Part shown: piece by piece, positions 27,150 through 35,558 of the stretch
How the letters are laid out: each line of letters opens with the position of its first letter
Position numbering within the stretch: the first letter of the stretch is position 1
Assembly: GCF_011612585.1 (NCBI RefSeq)
Contig: NZ_CP050133.1
Coordinates: 992,001-1,056,000 of the forward strand
From: Streptococcus cristatus ATCC 51100
GTDB lineage: Bacteria > Bacillota > Bacilli > Lactobacillales > Streptococcaceae
Length of the DNA: 64,000 nt
Direction of reading: 5' to 3'
Position numbers and translations under genes: made by a program
Notes under the pieces: model-generated
What the model saw: only the letters and a program-made list of their open reading frames with translations
What the model was told of the DNA's origin: nothing
Databases searched by the model: none

Positions 27150-27195
27150 GCTCAGTGTAAAAGGGGGACTTCCTCTTTACACTGGGCTTTTTTGT
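27150..27195 (+). terminator. Terminator after the YrdC-family gene
   Basis: Long hairpin CTCAGTGTAAA / TTTACACTGGG, then CTTTTTTG. Confidence 0.85.
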
Positions 27196-27257
27196 TTGAA
27201 GTTTTTAGTTTAAAATCTTTATTCAGTTTAAAATTATTTCCAAATAGAACAAAATTC

Positions 27258-27286
27258 TTGACAAGTGTAATGATTGGTGTTACAAT
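27258..27286 (+). promoter_or_regulatory. Promoter of the marR operon with a possible operator
   Basis: TTGACA (27258-27263), 17 bp, TACAAT (27281-27286), extended -10 TG. The inverted repeat TGTAA (27266-27270) - N9 - TTACA (27280-27284) sits between and over the two boxes, where a MarR repressor could block polymerase. Operator role is inference. Confidence 0.7.
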
Positions 27287-27324
27287 AATAAAAAATATCG
27301 GTATAGAAATAAATTAGAGGTTTT

Positions 27325-27768
27325 ATGAAAGATAGTCATTTAGTTGCCCATCATATTCGTTTGTTGAATGGGCGGATTTTTCAAAAGTTACTGAGTCAGG
27401 ATCCTGAAGCCCTTTATCGCAGTGAGCAGGGCAAGATTCTCACAGTTTTATGGAATAGTGAAACGGGCTGCGCGACGGCGACAGATATTGCGCTGGAGAC
27501 AGGACTAGCCAATAATACGCTGACAACTATGCTAAAAAAACTGGAAGAGCAGGGTTTGGTGACCTTTAGTCAGTGTGGTTCAGACAAGCGAAAAAAATAT
27601 GTCAAGTTGACGGAGCAAGGTTGGTCCCAGAAAGAAGTTGGGCATCGTGTCAGTCAAAAGTTGGATGCGATTTTTTACAAAGGTTTCTCAGAAGATGAAA
27701 TTCGCCAGTTTGAAAATTATCAGGAACGTATTTTAGCCAATCTGAAAGAGAAAGCAAATGAGGCATAA
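27325..27768 (+). CDS. MarR-family transcriptional regulator
   Basis: 147 residues with a winged-helix domain: ATDIALETGLANNTLTTMLKKLEEQGLV is the recognition-helix region and SDKRKKYVKLTEQG is the wing. It is probably a repressor of its own operon that responds to a small molecule or oxidant. The ATG follows RBS TTAGAGG. It leads a five-gene run (NTF2-like, quinone oxidoreductase, two transporter genes) with 3 bases to the next gene. Confidence 0.9.
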   Translation: MKDSHLVAHHIRLLNGRIFQKLLSQDPEALYRSEQGKILTVLWNSETGCATATDIALETGLANNTLTTMLKKLEEQGLVTFSQCGSDKRKKYVKLTEQGWSQKEVGHRVSQKLDAIFYKGFSEDEIRQFENYQERILANLKEKANEA

Positions 27769-27771
27769 ATC

Positions 27772-28536
27772 ATGTCAAAACAAGTTGAAAATGCGCAAAA
27801 TTTATATATTCATGCCATTCAAAACGGTCGTGTTGCCGAGGCTCAGGCTCAGTCTGTAGGAGATATCTACATTCAGCACTCGACAGGTGTGCCAGATGGG
27901 AAAGAAGGGTTTGCGGCTTTCTTTGCAAATTTCTTTGAGCGTCATCCCGAGCGTGAGATGAAAATTGTTCGCACCATTGAGGATGGCAATCTGGTCTTTG
28001 TCCACGTCCATCAATTTCTCAATGGTGGGGAAGCGCAATGGGTGACGACAGATACTTTCCGTGCGGATGAGAATGGCCGCATCGTGGAGCATTGGGATGT
28101 CATTGACTACTATCGAACACCTGAAAATGACCAATTAGATCAAATTTTTGGTGATTTTGAAATCACGGATTTGGATAAGACAGCAGAAAATAAAAAAATC
28201 GTTCGTCGTTTTTTGACAGAAATTTTCCAAAACGGTGAACTAGAGCAGTGGAATGATTATGTGGCAGAAGATTTGATTCAGCATAATCATGAGATTGGCC
28301 AAGGGAGTCAGGCTTATAAAAACTATGTTGCAGAGCATGGGGTTACTTTTGACTTTGTTTTCCAGCTTTTAGGACAAGGAAACTACGTGGTTAGCTATGG
28401 GCAGACTCAGATCGATGGGGTGGCTTATGCCCAGTATGACATCTTCCGTTTGGAGAATGGATTAATTGTTGAGCATTGGGACAATAAAGAAGTCATGCCT
28501 AAGGTAGAAGACTTGACGAATCGAGGGAAGTTTTAA
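27772..28536 (+). CDS. Tandem SnoaL/NTF2-like domain protein
   Basis: 254 residues with two NTF2-like (SnoaL) cone-fold domains in tandem: 1-125 and 140-250. Each carries the pattern IQHS or IQHN followed by DxFRxENGxIVEHWDxxD (DTFRADENGRIVEHWD and DIFRLENGLIVEHWDNKE). Such domains bind small hydrophobic compounds or act as isomerases or hydrolases; no specific reaction can be assigned. Only 3 bases after marR and 14 before the oxidoreductase, so it is part of the same redox or detoxification operon. Confidence 0.85.
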   Translation: MSKQVENAQNLYIHAIQNGRVAEAQAQSVGDIYIQHSTGVPDGKEGFAAFFANFFERHPEREMKIVRTIEDGNLVFVHVHQFLNGGEAQWVTTDTFRADENGRIVEHWDVIDYYRTPENDQLDQIFGDFEITDLDKTAENKKIVRRFLTEIFQNGELEQWNDYVAEDLIQHNHEIGQGSQAYKNYVAEHGVTFDFVFQLLGQGNYVVSYGQTQIDGVAYAQYDIFRLENGLIVEHWDNKEVMPKVEDLTNRGKF

Positions 28537-28550
28537 AAGGAGATAATAAG

Positions 28551-29513
28551 ATGAAAGCTGTGCTTGTCAAGGAAGCTGGAGGACCAGAAGTTCTGCAGGT
28601 TGTGGAAGTTCCAAAACCGACTGTTAAAGAGGGTTGGACCTTGGTCAAAGTACAAGGATTTGGAATCAACCATAGCGAGATTTTTACTCGTCAAGGACTA
28701 TCGCCGTCCGGTCAATTCCCACGAATTTTAGGGATTGAATGTGTAGGACTTGTAGAGGAGACCAATCGTCCCGATTTGCAGGTCGGGCAGCAAGTTATCT
28801 CCATCATGGGAGAAATGGGGCGTACTTTTGATGGTGGTTATGCTGAGTATGTTTTGCTACCAGATGAACAGGTTTATCCTGTGAGGACAAAGCTTGCTTT
28901 GGAAAGTTTAATCGCTCTGCCTGAAACCTACTACACGGCATTTGGCTCTTATCTCAATCTCAAGATTGAGGAGGGAGACCGAGTTCTGGTTCGGGCGGCG
29001 ACTAGTGGTGTTGGGATTGCTTTTGCAAAGCTTCTCAAAGGGCAATTTCCAAATGTCTATTTAGCGGGAAGTAGCCGTAGTCTGGGCAAGGAAAAGCAAC
29101 TAAAAGAGGCAGGATTTGACCAGGTGATTTTGGATAAGAATGGCGTTTTGCAAACGGAAGAGCAGTTTGACAAGGTCCTAGATCTTGTCGGTCCGAGTGC
29201 TATTCTCGATACATTTGCTCGTACGGCAGATGGTGGTATTATCTGTTCTTGTGGCTTGCTGGGCGGTCAGTGGACTATTCCAGACTTTGACCCTATTGAA
29301 CTGCTTTACCGCAATCTCTACTTGACTACCTTTGCTTCTGGTAATGTGTCTCAAGACAAGCTACAAGCTTTGGTGGACTTTGTGGAGTATTATCAGGTAG
29401 ACGTACGACCTGAAAAAGTATTTTCTATTGAGCAAATCCAGGAAGCTCATGCTTATCTGGAAAGTAGCCAGTCTTTTGGCAAGGTTATCGTAAAAAATGA
29501 GGAGAAAGAATGA
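28551..29513 (+). CDS. Zinc-type alcohol dehydrogenase-like / quinone oxidoreductase (MDR)
   Basis: 320 residues. GroES-like N-terminal domain with GINHSEIFTRQG and FPRILGIECVGLVE, then an NADPH-binding Rossmann domain (RVLVRAATSGVGIAFAKLL). The structural zinc cysteine cluster is missing, as in quinone oxidoreductases. It would reduce a quinone or enone with NADPH. RBS AAAAGGAG. Its stop overlaps the ABC ATPase start by 4 bases. Confidence 0.87.
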   Translation: MKAVLVKEAGGPEVLQVVEVPKPTVKEGWTLVKVQGFGINHSEIFTRQGLSPSGQFPRILGIECVGLVEETNRPDLQVGQQVISIMGEMGRTFDGGYAEYVLLPDEQVYPVRTKLALESLIALPETYYTAFGSYLNLKIEEGDRVLVRAATSGVGIAFAKLLKGQFPNVYLAGSSRSLGKEKQLKEAGFDQVILDKNGVLQTEEQFDKVLDLVGPSAILDTFARTADGGIICSCGLLGGQWTIPDFDPIELLYRNLYLTTFASGNVSQDKLQALVDFVEYYQVDVRPEKVFSIEQIQEAHAYLESSQSFGKVIVKNEEKE

Positions 29514-30238
29514 TTGAATATAAAAATGTAGCGCTACGCTATACAGAAAAAGATGTCTTGAGAGATGTTAATTTACGGATTGAGAACGGGGAATTCATGG
29601 TTTTAGTTGGACCTTCAGGGTCAGGTAAGACGACCATGATAAAGATGATCAACCGTCTTTTAGAGCCAACAGATGGCAATATCTATATGGATGATAAACG
29701 GATTAAGGATTATGATGAGCGTGAGCTACGCCTCTCTACAGGCTATGTCTTACAGGCCATTGCTCTGTTTCCCAATCTAACGGTTGCGGAAAATATTGCC
29801 CTGATTCCTGAGATGAAGGGGTGGACTAAGGAAGAGATTGCTCAGAAAACAGAAGAGCTTTTGGCTAAGGTTGGTTTACCAGTAGCTGAGTATGGACATC
29901 GACTTCCTAGTGAATTATCTGGTGGAGAACAGCAACGGGTGGGCATTGTCCGGGCCATGATTGGTCAACCTAAGATTCTACTCATGGATGAACCTTTTTC
30001 GGCCTTGGATGCCATTTCGAGAAAACAACTACAAACTTTGACCAGAGAATTGCACAATGAATTTGGGATGACGACAATCTTTGTGACTCATGATACGGAC
30101 GAGGCTTTAAAGTTGGGGAATCGGATTGCCGTTCTGCAGGACGGGGAGATTCGTCAAGTGGCGACACCTGAGGAAATCTTATCTGCACCTGCAACCAGCT
30201 TCGTAGCAGATTTATTTGGAGGTGTTCAACATGGCTAA
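29510..30238 (+). CDS. opuCA: Osmoprotectant-type ABC transporter ATP-binding protein
   Basis: 242 residues: Walker [19 protein letters not shown]-loop region, signature [15 protein letters not shown], Walker [13 protein letters not shown], switch His in FVTHD. The N-terminal sequence and MIKMINRL are typical of the OpuC/ProV subgroup for glycine betaine, carnitine or choline. It lacks the C-terminal CBS domains found in many OpuCA proteins, so ionic-strength gating by CBS is not expected. Coupled to the oxidoreductase upstream and the permease downstream (8-base overlap). Confidence 0.88.
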   Translation: MIEYKNVALRYTEKDVLRDVNLRIENGEFMVLVGPSGSGKTTMIKMINRLLEPTDGNIYMDDKRIKDYDERELRLSTGYVLQAIALFPNLTVAENIALIPEMKGWTKEEIAQKTEELLAKVGLPVAEYGHRLPSELSGGEQQRVGIVRAMIGQPKILLMDEPFSALDAISRKQLQTLTRELHNEFGMTTIFVTHDTDEALKLGNRIAVLQDGEIRQVATPEEILSAPATSFVADLFGGVQHG

Positions 30239-31751
30239 TTTAATTTCTACCTTTCAAGAGCGCTTTGGAGAATGGTTGGCAGCCTTAGGGCAACACCTCC
30301 AGCTGTCTCTTCTGACCTTACTAGTGGCCATCTTCCTGACCATTCCACTCGCTATTTATCTCAATAGTCACAAAAAAGCAGCTAATTGGGTACTGCAAAT
30401 TGCAGGAATCTTTCAAACCATTCCTTCAATGGCCTTGCTGGGACTCTTTATCCCCCTCATGGGGATTGGCACACTGCCGGCACTGACTGCCCTGGTGATC
30501 TACGCTATTTTCCCGATTTTAGAGAATACTGTCACTGCTTTGAATGGGATTGATCCTAGTTTAGAGGAAGCTGGAATCGCCTTTGGGATGACCAAGTGGG
30601 AGCGACTCAAAAAGTTTGAACTGCCTCTAGCTATGCCCGTCGTCGTATCAGGAGTTCGGACGGCAACAGTTATGATTATCGGAACAGCAACTCTAGCAGC
30701 CCTTGTCGGAGCTGGTGGACTAGGTTCTTTTATCCTTCTAGGAATTGACCGTCGCAATGCCAGTCTAATCTTGATTGGAGCTATTTCATCTGCAGTTTTG
30801 GCAATTCTTTTCAACAGTCTTCTTAAATGGATGGAAAAGGCTAAGCTTCGGACGATATTTACAGCTTTTGCGGTCTTAATCCTCGGGCTAGGCGCTTCTT
30901 ACACACCTAGTCTGCTTCCCAAGCAGGAGAAGGATCATCTGGTTATTGCTGGGAAATTAGGTCCAGAACCAGAAATTCTTATGAATATGTATAAACTCCT
31001 CATCGAGGAAAATACAGATATGACTGTGACAGTCAAACCTAATTTTGGGAAGACCGACTTTCTTTATCAAGCTCTGAAAAAAGGTGATATTGATATCTAT
31101 CCTGAGTTTACCGGTACGATTACTGGAACTCTTTTGCAGCCTGCTCCAAAGGTCAGCACTGATGCTGAAGAAGTCTTTGAAGTAGCGCGTGATGGCATTA
31201 AGAAACAGGACAATCTAGTCTTGCTCAATCACATGGCTTATCAAAATACATATGCCATCGCAGTACCTAAGAGTGTCGCCAAAGAATACAATCTTAAGAC
31301 CATCTCTGATCTTAAAGCAGTTCAAGACAAGCTCAAGGCAGGGTTTACCTTGGAATTTAACGACCGTGAAGATGGAAACAAGGGACTTCAGTCTGTCTAT
31401 GGACTGAACCTCAATGTATCAACTATGGAGCCAGCCCTCCGCTATGATGCGATTAAATCAGGTGATATTCAGATTATGGAAGTCTATTCAACTGACCCTG
31501 AAATTGAGCGCTATCAACTTCAGATTTTAGAAGACGATAAACATCTTTTCCCTCCTTATCAAGGAGCGCCTCTCATGAAGGCTGAACTGCTAGAAAAACA
31601 CCCTGAGTTGGAAGGTATTCTCAATAAGCTGGCTGGTAAAATTACAGAAAGCCAGATGAGCCAGATGAATTATCAAGTCGGCATTGAAGGTAAAAAGGCC
31701 GAAGACGTTGCGCGTGACTATCTGGTCAAGGAAGGACTTTTAAAAAAATAA
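30231..31751 (+). CDS. opuCB: Osmoprotectant ABC transporter permease fused to substrate-binding domain
   Basis: 506 residues. The N-terminal half (about 20-215) is a permease with five or six membrane helices and the EAA loop ([25 protein letters not shown]). After a last helix, residues 235-506 form the extracytoplasmic binding domain (OpuAC type; [29 protein letters not shown]). Such permease-binding protein fusions are common for quaternary-ammonium transporters in streptococci. The frame opens at 30216, but GGAGG (30218-30222) points to ATG 30231. Last gene of the operon. Confidence 0.88.
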   Translation: MANLISTFQERFGEWLAALGQHLQLSLLTLLVAIFLTIPLAIYLNSHKKAANWVLQIAGIFQTIPSMALLGLFIPLMGIGTLPALTALVIYAIFPILENTVTALNGIDPSLEEAGIAFGMTKWERLKKFELPLAMPVVVSGVRTATVMIIGTATLAALVGAGGLGSFILLGIDRRNASLILIGAISSAVLAILFNSLLKWMEKAKLRTIFTAFAVLILGLGASYTPSLLPKQEKDHLVIAGKLGPEPEILMNMYKLLIEENTDMTVTVKPNFGKTDFLYQALKKGDIDIYPEFTGTITGTLLQPAPKVSTDAEEVFEVARDGIKKQDNLVLLNHMAYQNTYAIAVPKSVAKEYNLKTISDLKAVQDKLKAGFTLEFNDREDGNKGLQSVYGLNLNVSTMEPALRYDAIKSGDIQIMEVYSTDPEIERYQLQILEDDKHLFPPYQGAPLMKAELLEKHPELEGILNKLAGKITESQMSQMNYQVGIEGKKAEDVARDYLVKEGLLKK

Positions 31752-31761
31752 GAAGTGAAAG

Positions 31762-31790
31762 AGTTAGACTTGTTAGGTCTAGCTTTTTTG
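31762..31790 (+). terminator. Terminator of the marR-opuC operon
   Basis: Hairpin AGTTAGAC / GTCTAGCT followed by TTTTTTG. Confidence 0.75.
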
Positions 31791-31888
31791 CTTACCCGAG
31801 GATAGACAGACTACGGATTGAAGAAGATACATCAGCAATCTTCATACATTTTTGGTATAATAAGGTATCAATGCATGGAGGTGTTCCG

Positions 31889-32206
31889 ATGGCATCTAGT
31901 CAAGAATATTTGGATTTTATCCTGAAGCAGCTGCAGGGCTTAGGCCAAGAAATTAGCTTTCGCAAGATGATGGGAGAGTATTTGCTCTATTATCGAGGTC
32001 GCTTATTCGGCGGGATTTATGACAATCGCTTGCTGCTGAAGGCAGTTCAGCCAGCCCTGGCTCTCTTAGAAAATCCAGTCTATGAAACTCCTTATCCAGG
32101 CGCAAAGCCAATGCTTCGTATAAAAGAAGTAGAAGATGCAGCCTTTCTCTGCAGTTTGATTGAGGCTGTCTATCCTGTCTTACCAGCACCTAAAAAGAAA
32201 GAATAG
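31889..32206 (+). CDS. TfoX N-terminal-domain protein
   Basis: 105 residues: FRKMMGEYLLYYRGRLFGGIYDNRLLLK is the typical TfoX_N pattern (TfoX/Sxy competence-regulator N-terminal domain), here alone without the C-terminal domain. In Gram-positive bacteria the role of these single-domain proteins is unknown. ATG 31871 is in frame, but GGAGG (31877-31881) directs ATG 31889. Monocistronic. Confidence 0.82.
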   Translation: MASSQEYLDFILKQLQGLGQEISFRKMMGEYLLYYRGRLFGGIYDNRLLLKAVQPALALLENPVYETPYPGAKPMLRIKEVEDAAFLCSLIEAVYPVLPAPKKKE

Positions 32207-32302
32207 TCTTTCTGTTCTAATGGATATTTCTAAAATTTTCCGTTGTAATAGACATTTTAAGCATTTTCCTTTATAATGGACTTAAAGGAGGTTTGATCAG
32301 CT

Positions 32303-32968
32303 ATGCTTTATATTGCTCTTATTGGAGATTTGATTGAGTCCAAACAGCTAAAAAACCGCAAGCAGGCGCAGCAAGAGTTGCAGGAATTGATGGCGGTGCT
32401 AAATCAGGATTATCGAGATTATCTGGTGTCGCCTTTTACCATTACGACAGGAGATGAGTTTCAGGCTTTGTTGCGCCCTAATCCTGAAGTCATGCGGCTC
32501 ATTGATCAGATTGCCTTAGGCTTTCCTCACCCGATTCGCTTTGGTCTTGGTCTGGGTGAGATTGTGACGGATATCAATCGGGAGCAGAGTATTGGTGCAG
32601 ACGGTCCAGCCTATTGGAGGGCACGCGCGGCTATAGATGCTATTCATGAGAAGAACGACTACGGCAGTAGCCGTATAGCTGTATCCTTGGGAGATGAAGA
32701 GCTCAGTCAGGCGGTCAATACGGTGCTGGCAGCTACTTCATTTATTCAGAGCAAGTGGAATGCTAGCCAGAGAGAGGTGCTCGAGCGGATGCTCACAGAA
32801 TACATCTATGACGAGAATTTTTCTCATGGGGAAATAGCAGAGCTGCTGCAAATTAGTCCCAGTGCACTTAGTAAGCGGCTCAAGTCGTCTGGTCTGAAGA
32901 TCTATCTGAGAAATCGCCGTTTAGCTATGAAAATGATTTTACAGGCAGCAAAGGAGGCTGAACAATGA
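32303..32968 (+). CDS. satD: SatD-family protein
   Basis: 221 residues. The N-terminal part (YIALIGDLIESKQLKNRKQAQQELQ and ITTGDEFQALLRP) is the SatD signature; the C-terminal 60 residues form a helix-turn-helix (FSHGEIAELLQISPSALSKRLKSSGLKIY). In S. mutans satD belongs to the ffh acid-tolerance (sat) locus. Biochemistry is unknown; the HTH suggests DNA binding. RBS AAAGGAGG. A promoter-like TTTAAG-N10-TATAAT (32256-32277) lies upstream. The DUF3307 gene overlaps its end by 4 bases. Confidence 0.85.
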   Translation: MLYIALIGDLIESKQLKNRKQAQQELQELMAVLNQDYRDYLVSPFTITTGDEFQALLRPNPEVMRLIDQIALGFPHPIRFGLGLGEIVTDINREQSIGADGPAYWRARAAIDAIHEKNDYGSSRIAVSLGDEELSQAVNTVLAATSFIQSKWNASQREVLERMLTEYIYDENFSHGEIAELLQISPSALSKRLKSSGLKIYLRNRRLAMKMILQAAKEAEQ

Positions 32969-33702
32969 CAAATTTTATGGGATTTTCAGAATTTTTCATG
33001 CAGAATCCGATTCTTGTATTGACTTTGCTGGCCCATGTGCTAGCTGACTTTCAGCTTCAAAGTCAGAAAATGGCAGAACTAAAAAGCCGGCGGTTGAATT
33101 TTTTGATTCTCCACTTGGGAATTGTTCTCTTGCCCTTGTTGCTCTTGTGGTTCATCTTACCTAATTATCTGCTATATTTCCTCTTGGTCTGGCTCAGTCA
33201 TGCGCTTATTGACTTCTTGAAGAATAGGTTGAATTCTTTGATTGTCCGGCATTATGCTCAAAAGTTTGCCTTTATATTGGATCAGCTCTTGCATCTGATG
33301 AGCATTTTTACTCTTTATTTTCTCTTAGGACAGCAGTACATTCCAGCTCCTAATTGGCTGTCTGAACGTTATCTCATGTTGCAGGCTCTCTTTTTCTTCG
33401 CCCTTACTGGTAAGCCGGTCAATATCCTCTTTAAACTCTTCTTCAGCAAGTATCAGGCAGGAGAAGACAGCGGAGAGACTATCGCAGGAGCTGGTGCCAT
33501 GATTGGGATTTTGGAGCGCTTGATTATGGGACTTTCCCTTATTTTCGGGCAGTTTACTGCCATTGGGTTAGTTTTTACAGCTAAATCTATTGCCCGCTAT
33601 AATAAGATCTCAGAAAGCCAGTCCTTTGCAGAATACTATCTGATCGGTTCACTTTTTAGCATGATCAGCGTTTTACTGACTTATGGCTTGCTTTATTGGT
33701 AA
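32965..33702 (+). CDS. DUF3307 membrane protein (SatE-like partner of SatD)
   Basis: 245 residues with about six to seven hydrophobic helices. HVLADFQLQSQKMAELK near the N-terminus and VWLSHALIDFLKNRL are the DUF3307 hallmarks, with conserved His and Asp in membrane segments. It is coupled to satD (ATGA overlap), and in other bacteria DUF3307 proteins go with SatD partners. The molecular function is unknown. I call it SatE-like from position and family memory only. Confidence 0.78.
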   Translation: MTNFMGFSEFFMQNPILVLTLLAHVLADFQLQSQKMAELKSRRLNFLILHLGIVLLPLLLLWFILPNYLLYFLLVWLSHALIDFLKNRLNSLIVRHYAQKFAFILDQLLHLMSIFTLYFLLGQQYIPAPNWLSERYLMLQALFFFALTGKPVNILFKLFFSKYQAGEDSGETIAGAGAMIGILERLIMGLSLIFGQFTAIGLVFTAKSIARYNKISESQSFAEYYLIGSLFSMISVLLTYGLLYW

Positions 33703-33711
33703 TAAAAACGA

Positions 33712-33736
33712 GACTGGGATAGGATTCCCGGTCTTT
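33712..33736 (+). terminator. Terminator after the satD operon
   Basis: Hairpin GACTGGGA / TCCCGGTC, then TTTACT. An outer AACGAG/CTCGTT pairing adds a second stem. Confidence 0.6.
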
Positions 33737-33775
33737 ACTCTAATTCTCGTTTGATACAAGGTAAGGAGAAGTCAC

Positions 33776-34357
33776 ATGGCAAAATCCCTAGAAGATATGT
33801 CTTTAGAAGAATTATGGCAGTTGTTCCCGATTTTCTTAAAGGAGCATAATAAGGATTGGGCAGCTTGGTATAAGGAGGAAAGCAGAAGAATACAAAGTTT
33901 TTTGCCAGCAAATCAGTTGTATGAAATGCATCATATTGGCTCCACATCTATTGAGGGGATATGGGCTAAGCCGATTATTGACATTCTTTTAGAAATTCCT
34001 CGAAGTGAAGATATGGGGAGCATCAAGAGAGAATTGCTGGAGCATGGCTATCTGCTTATGTCAGAGTCAGAAGGCCGAATGACTTTTAACAAGGGCTACA
34101 CACTGCAAGGTTTTGCTGAGCGCGTTTTTCACTTGCATCTGCGCTACTATGGAGACCATGATGAACTCTATTTCCGAGACTATCTGAAAGTTCATCCAGA
34201 TGTCGCTAAGGACTACGAGCAGCTAAAATTGACCTTATGGAAAAAGTACGAGTACAATCGAGATGCATACACAGAAACTAAAACTGATTTCATCAGACGG
34301 TACACACCAAAAGCTAAAAAGCTTTATAAGAGAAGGTATGACGATAAAATTGAATAG
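33776..34357 (+). CDS. GrpB-family nucleotidyltransferase-like protein
   Basis: 193 residues. YEMHHIGSTSIEGIWAKPIIDILLEI is the GrpB/UPF0157 signature, with the GS and DxD-like pattern of the nucleotidyltransferase superfamily. Substrate unknown. RBS AAGGAG sits just before ATG 33776. Stands alone after the satD operon. Confidence 0.85.
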   Translation: MAKSLEDMSLEELWQLFPIFLKEHNKDWAAWYKEESRRIQSFLPANQLYEMHHIGSTSIEGIWAKPIIDILLEIPRSEDMGSIKRELLEHGYLLMSESEGRMTFNKGYTLQGFAERVFHLHLRYYGDHDELYFRDYLKVHPDVAKDYEQLKLTLWKKYEYNRDAYTETKTDFIRRYTPKAKKLYKRRYDDKIE

Positions 34358-34480
34358 CATGGTAGTTCTTGGTGCGATAATTGTTTATTCGATTTAATAA
34401 GAATAAAAACAAAAGAGATCCGATTTAATACATATAAAATTCTCATTAATTCTTTTTAAATAGAATAACGTTTTCTTTAG

Positions 34481-34509
34481 TTGTTTAAGGCTATTAGAAA
34501 TGTTATAAT
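34481..34509 (+). promoter_or_regulatory. Promoter of the first DUF915 hydrolase gene
   Basis: TTGTTT (34481-34486), 17 bp, TATAAT (34504-34509). Confidence 0.65.
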
Positions 34510-34537
34510 ACGATCCATACAAGATAGGAGGTGGAAA

Positions 34538-35389
34538 ATGAATAAACGGTCCATCATAGCACTACCATCTTTTCTGTTCATTGCTCTTATTAGCTTATTT
34601 CTAATTTACAATCGGCAAACCAAAGGATTAAATAGTAGAGACTATATTCAGTCAAGCACACCGACTTTGTTTTTCCATGGTTATGGCTCAAGTGCTAATG
34701 CTGAAAAGCATATGGTAGAGGCAGCCAGACAAGCTGGAGTTACTCAGACAATCGTCACTGCTACAGTTGATCGTCATGCTCAAGTAACTCTTAAAGGAGA
34801 GATTCCGAAAGATGCCATTAATCCAATTGTCATGGTTGAGTTCGAGGACAATCGAAATCCCGATTATTCTCAGGATGGAGAGTATGCGGCAGCAGTTGTT
34901 AGAGAGTTGCAAGCAAGGTATGGCTTTAAAAAGATGAATTTTGTTGCACATTCTATGGGAAATATGTCTATCCTATTTTACCTATTAGAGCACGCTCAAA
35001 ATGAAGAACTTCCACAACTACAAAAGCAGGTAAATATCGCCAATCATGTCAATGGTTTGGAGGGTATGGATCTGCCAGCTAATTTGACCATTCTAGATAA
35101 CCATACAGGGCAGCCTAGCGCCATGAGTGATAGCTATCAAAAACTTCTGGGCTTGCGCGAAATTTATCCGCAAGATCAAGTGGATGTTCTCAATATCTAT
35201 GGAGATTTTAAAAATGAATCGGATGGTTCCGTCTTAAACGTTTCTTCTCGCAGTCTCAAGTATCTTGTAATTGACAATGCCAAGTCCTATCAGGAAAAAC
35301 GAGTGTCTGGTCCTCTGGCTCAGCATAGCCAGCTACATGAAAATCCAGAAGTCGATAGATTATTGATTGACTTTCTTTGGAGCAAATAA
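34538..35389 (+). CDS. Exported alpha/beta hydrolase (DUF915)
   Basis: 283 residues. An N-terminal hydrophobic segment (about 6-24) acts as signal or membrane anchor. The DUF915 hydrolase core has TLFFHGYGSSANAEKHMV (oxyanion region), the nucleophile elbow VAHSMGNMS, an Asp-containing loop, and a final His in AQHSQLHENPEVD. It should be a serine esterase or lipase-like enzyme outside the cell. An upstream in-frame ATG (34481) lies inside the promoter; AGGAGG (34526-34531) marks ATG 34538. A paralogue without anchor is at 41235. Confidence 0.85.
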   Translation: MNKRSIIALPSFLFIALISLFLIYNRQTKGLNSRDYIQSSTPTLFFHGYGSSANAEKHMVEAARQAGVTQTIVTATVDRHAQVTLKGEIPKDAINPIVMVEFEDNRNPDYSQDGEYAAAVVRELQARYGFKKMNFVAHSMGNMSILFYLLEHAQNEELPQLQKQVNIANHVNGLEGMDLPANLTILDNHTGQPSAMSDSYQKLLGLREIYPQDQVDVLNIYGDFKNESDGSVLNVSSRSLKYLVIDNAKSYQEKRVSGPLAQHSQLHENPEVDRLLIDFLWSK

Positions 35390-35417
35390 TTTTAAGAAAT
35401 GCAGGCTATTCTCTGTC

Positions 35418-35450
35418 TATAAGAAAACTTTAAGCATTTTATACTATTTT
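35418..35450 (+). promoter_or_regulatory. CiaR-type promoter candidate upstream of the DUF1002 gene
   Basis: TATAAG (35418-35423), 5 bases, TTTAAG (35429-35434), 10 bases, TATTTT (35445-35450). This is the CiaR operator spacing with one mismatch in the first half-site and a weak -10 box. A second -10 (TATAAT, 35502-35507) lies downstream. The transcript would start near 35457 with a GGGAAG-hairpin and the pyrimidine-rich stretch TTTCCTTTCC, which recalls csRNAs, but I find no terminator before the gene. Confidence 0.45.
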
Positions 35451-35558
35451 GTTCTATGGGAAGTTTTCCTTTCCTAATTTAGTATGACAGCGCAATCCGC
35501 TGACTATAATCGAAGCTTCTCTAAAACCTTATTGTTTAGAGATAGATTGAGGAGTTAA

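Noticed and set aside
32256..32277. CiaR box before satD (TTTAAG-N10-TATAAT)
   Set aside because: The second half-site 11 bp upstream reads GTAATA, so only one half-site is present; treated as an ordinary promoter.
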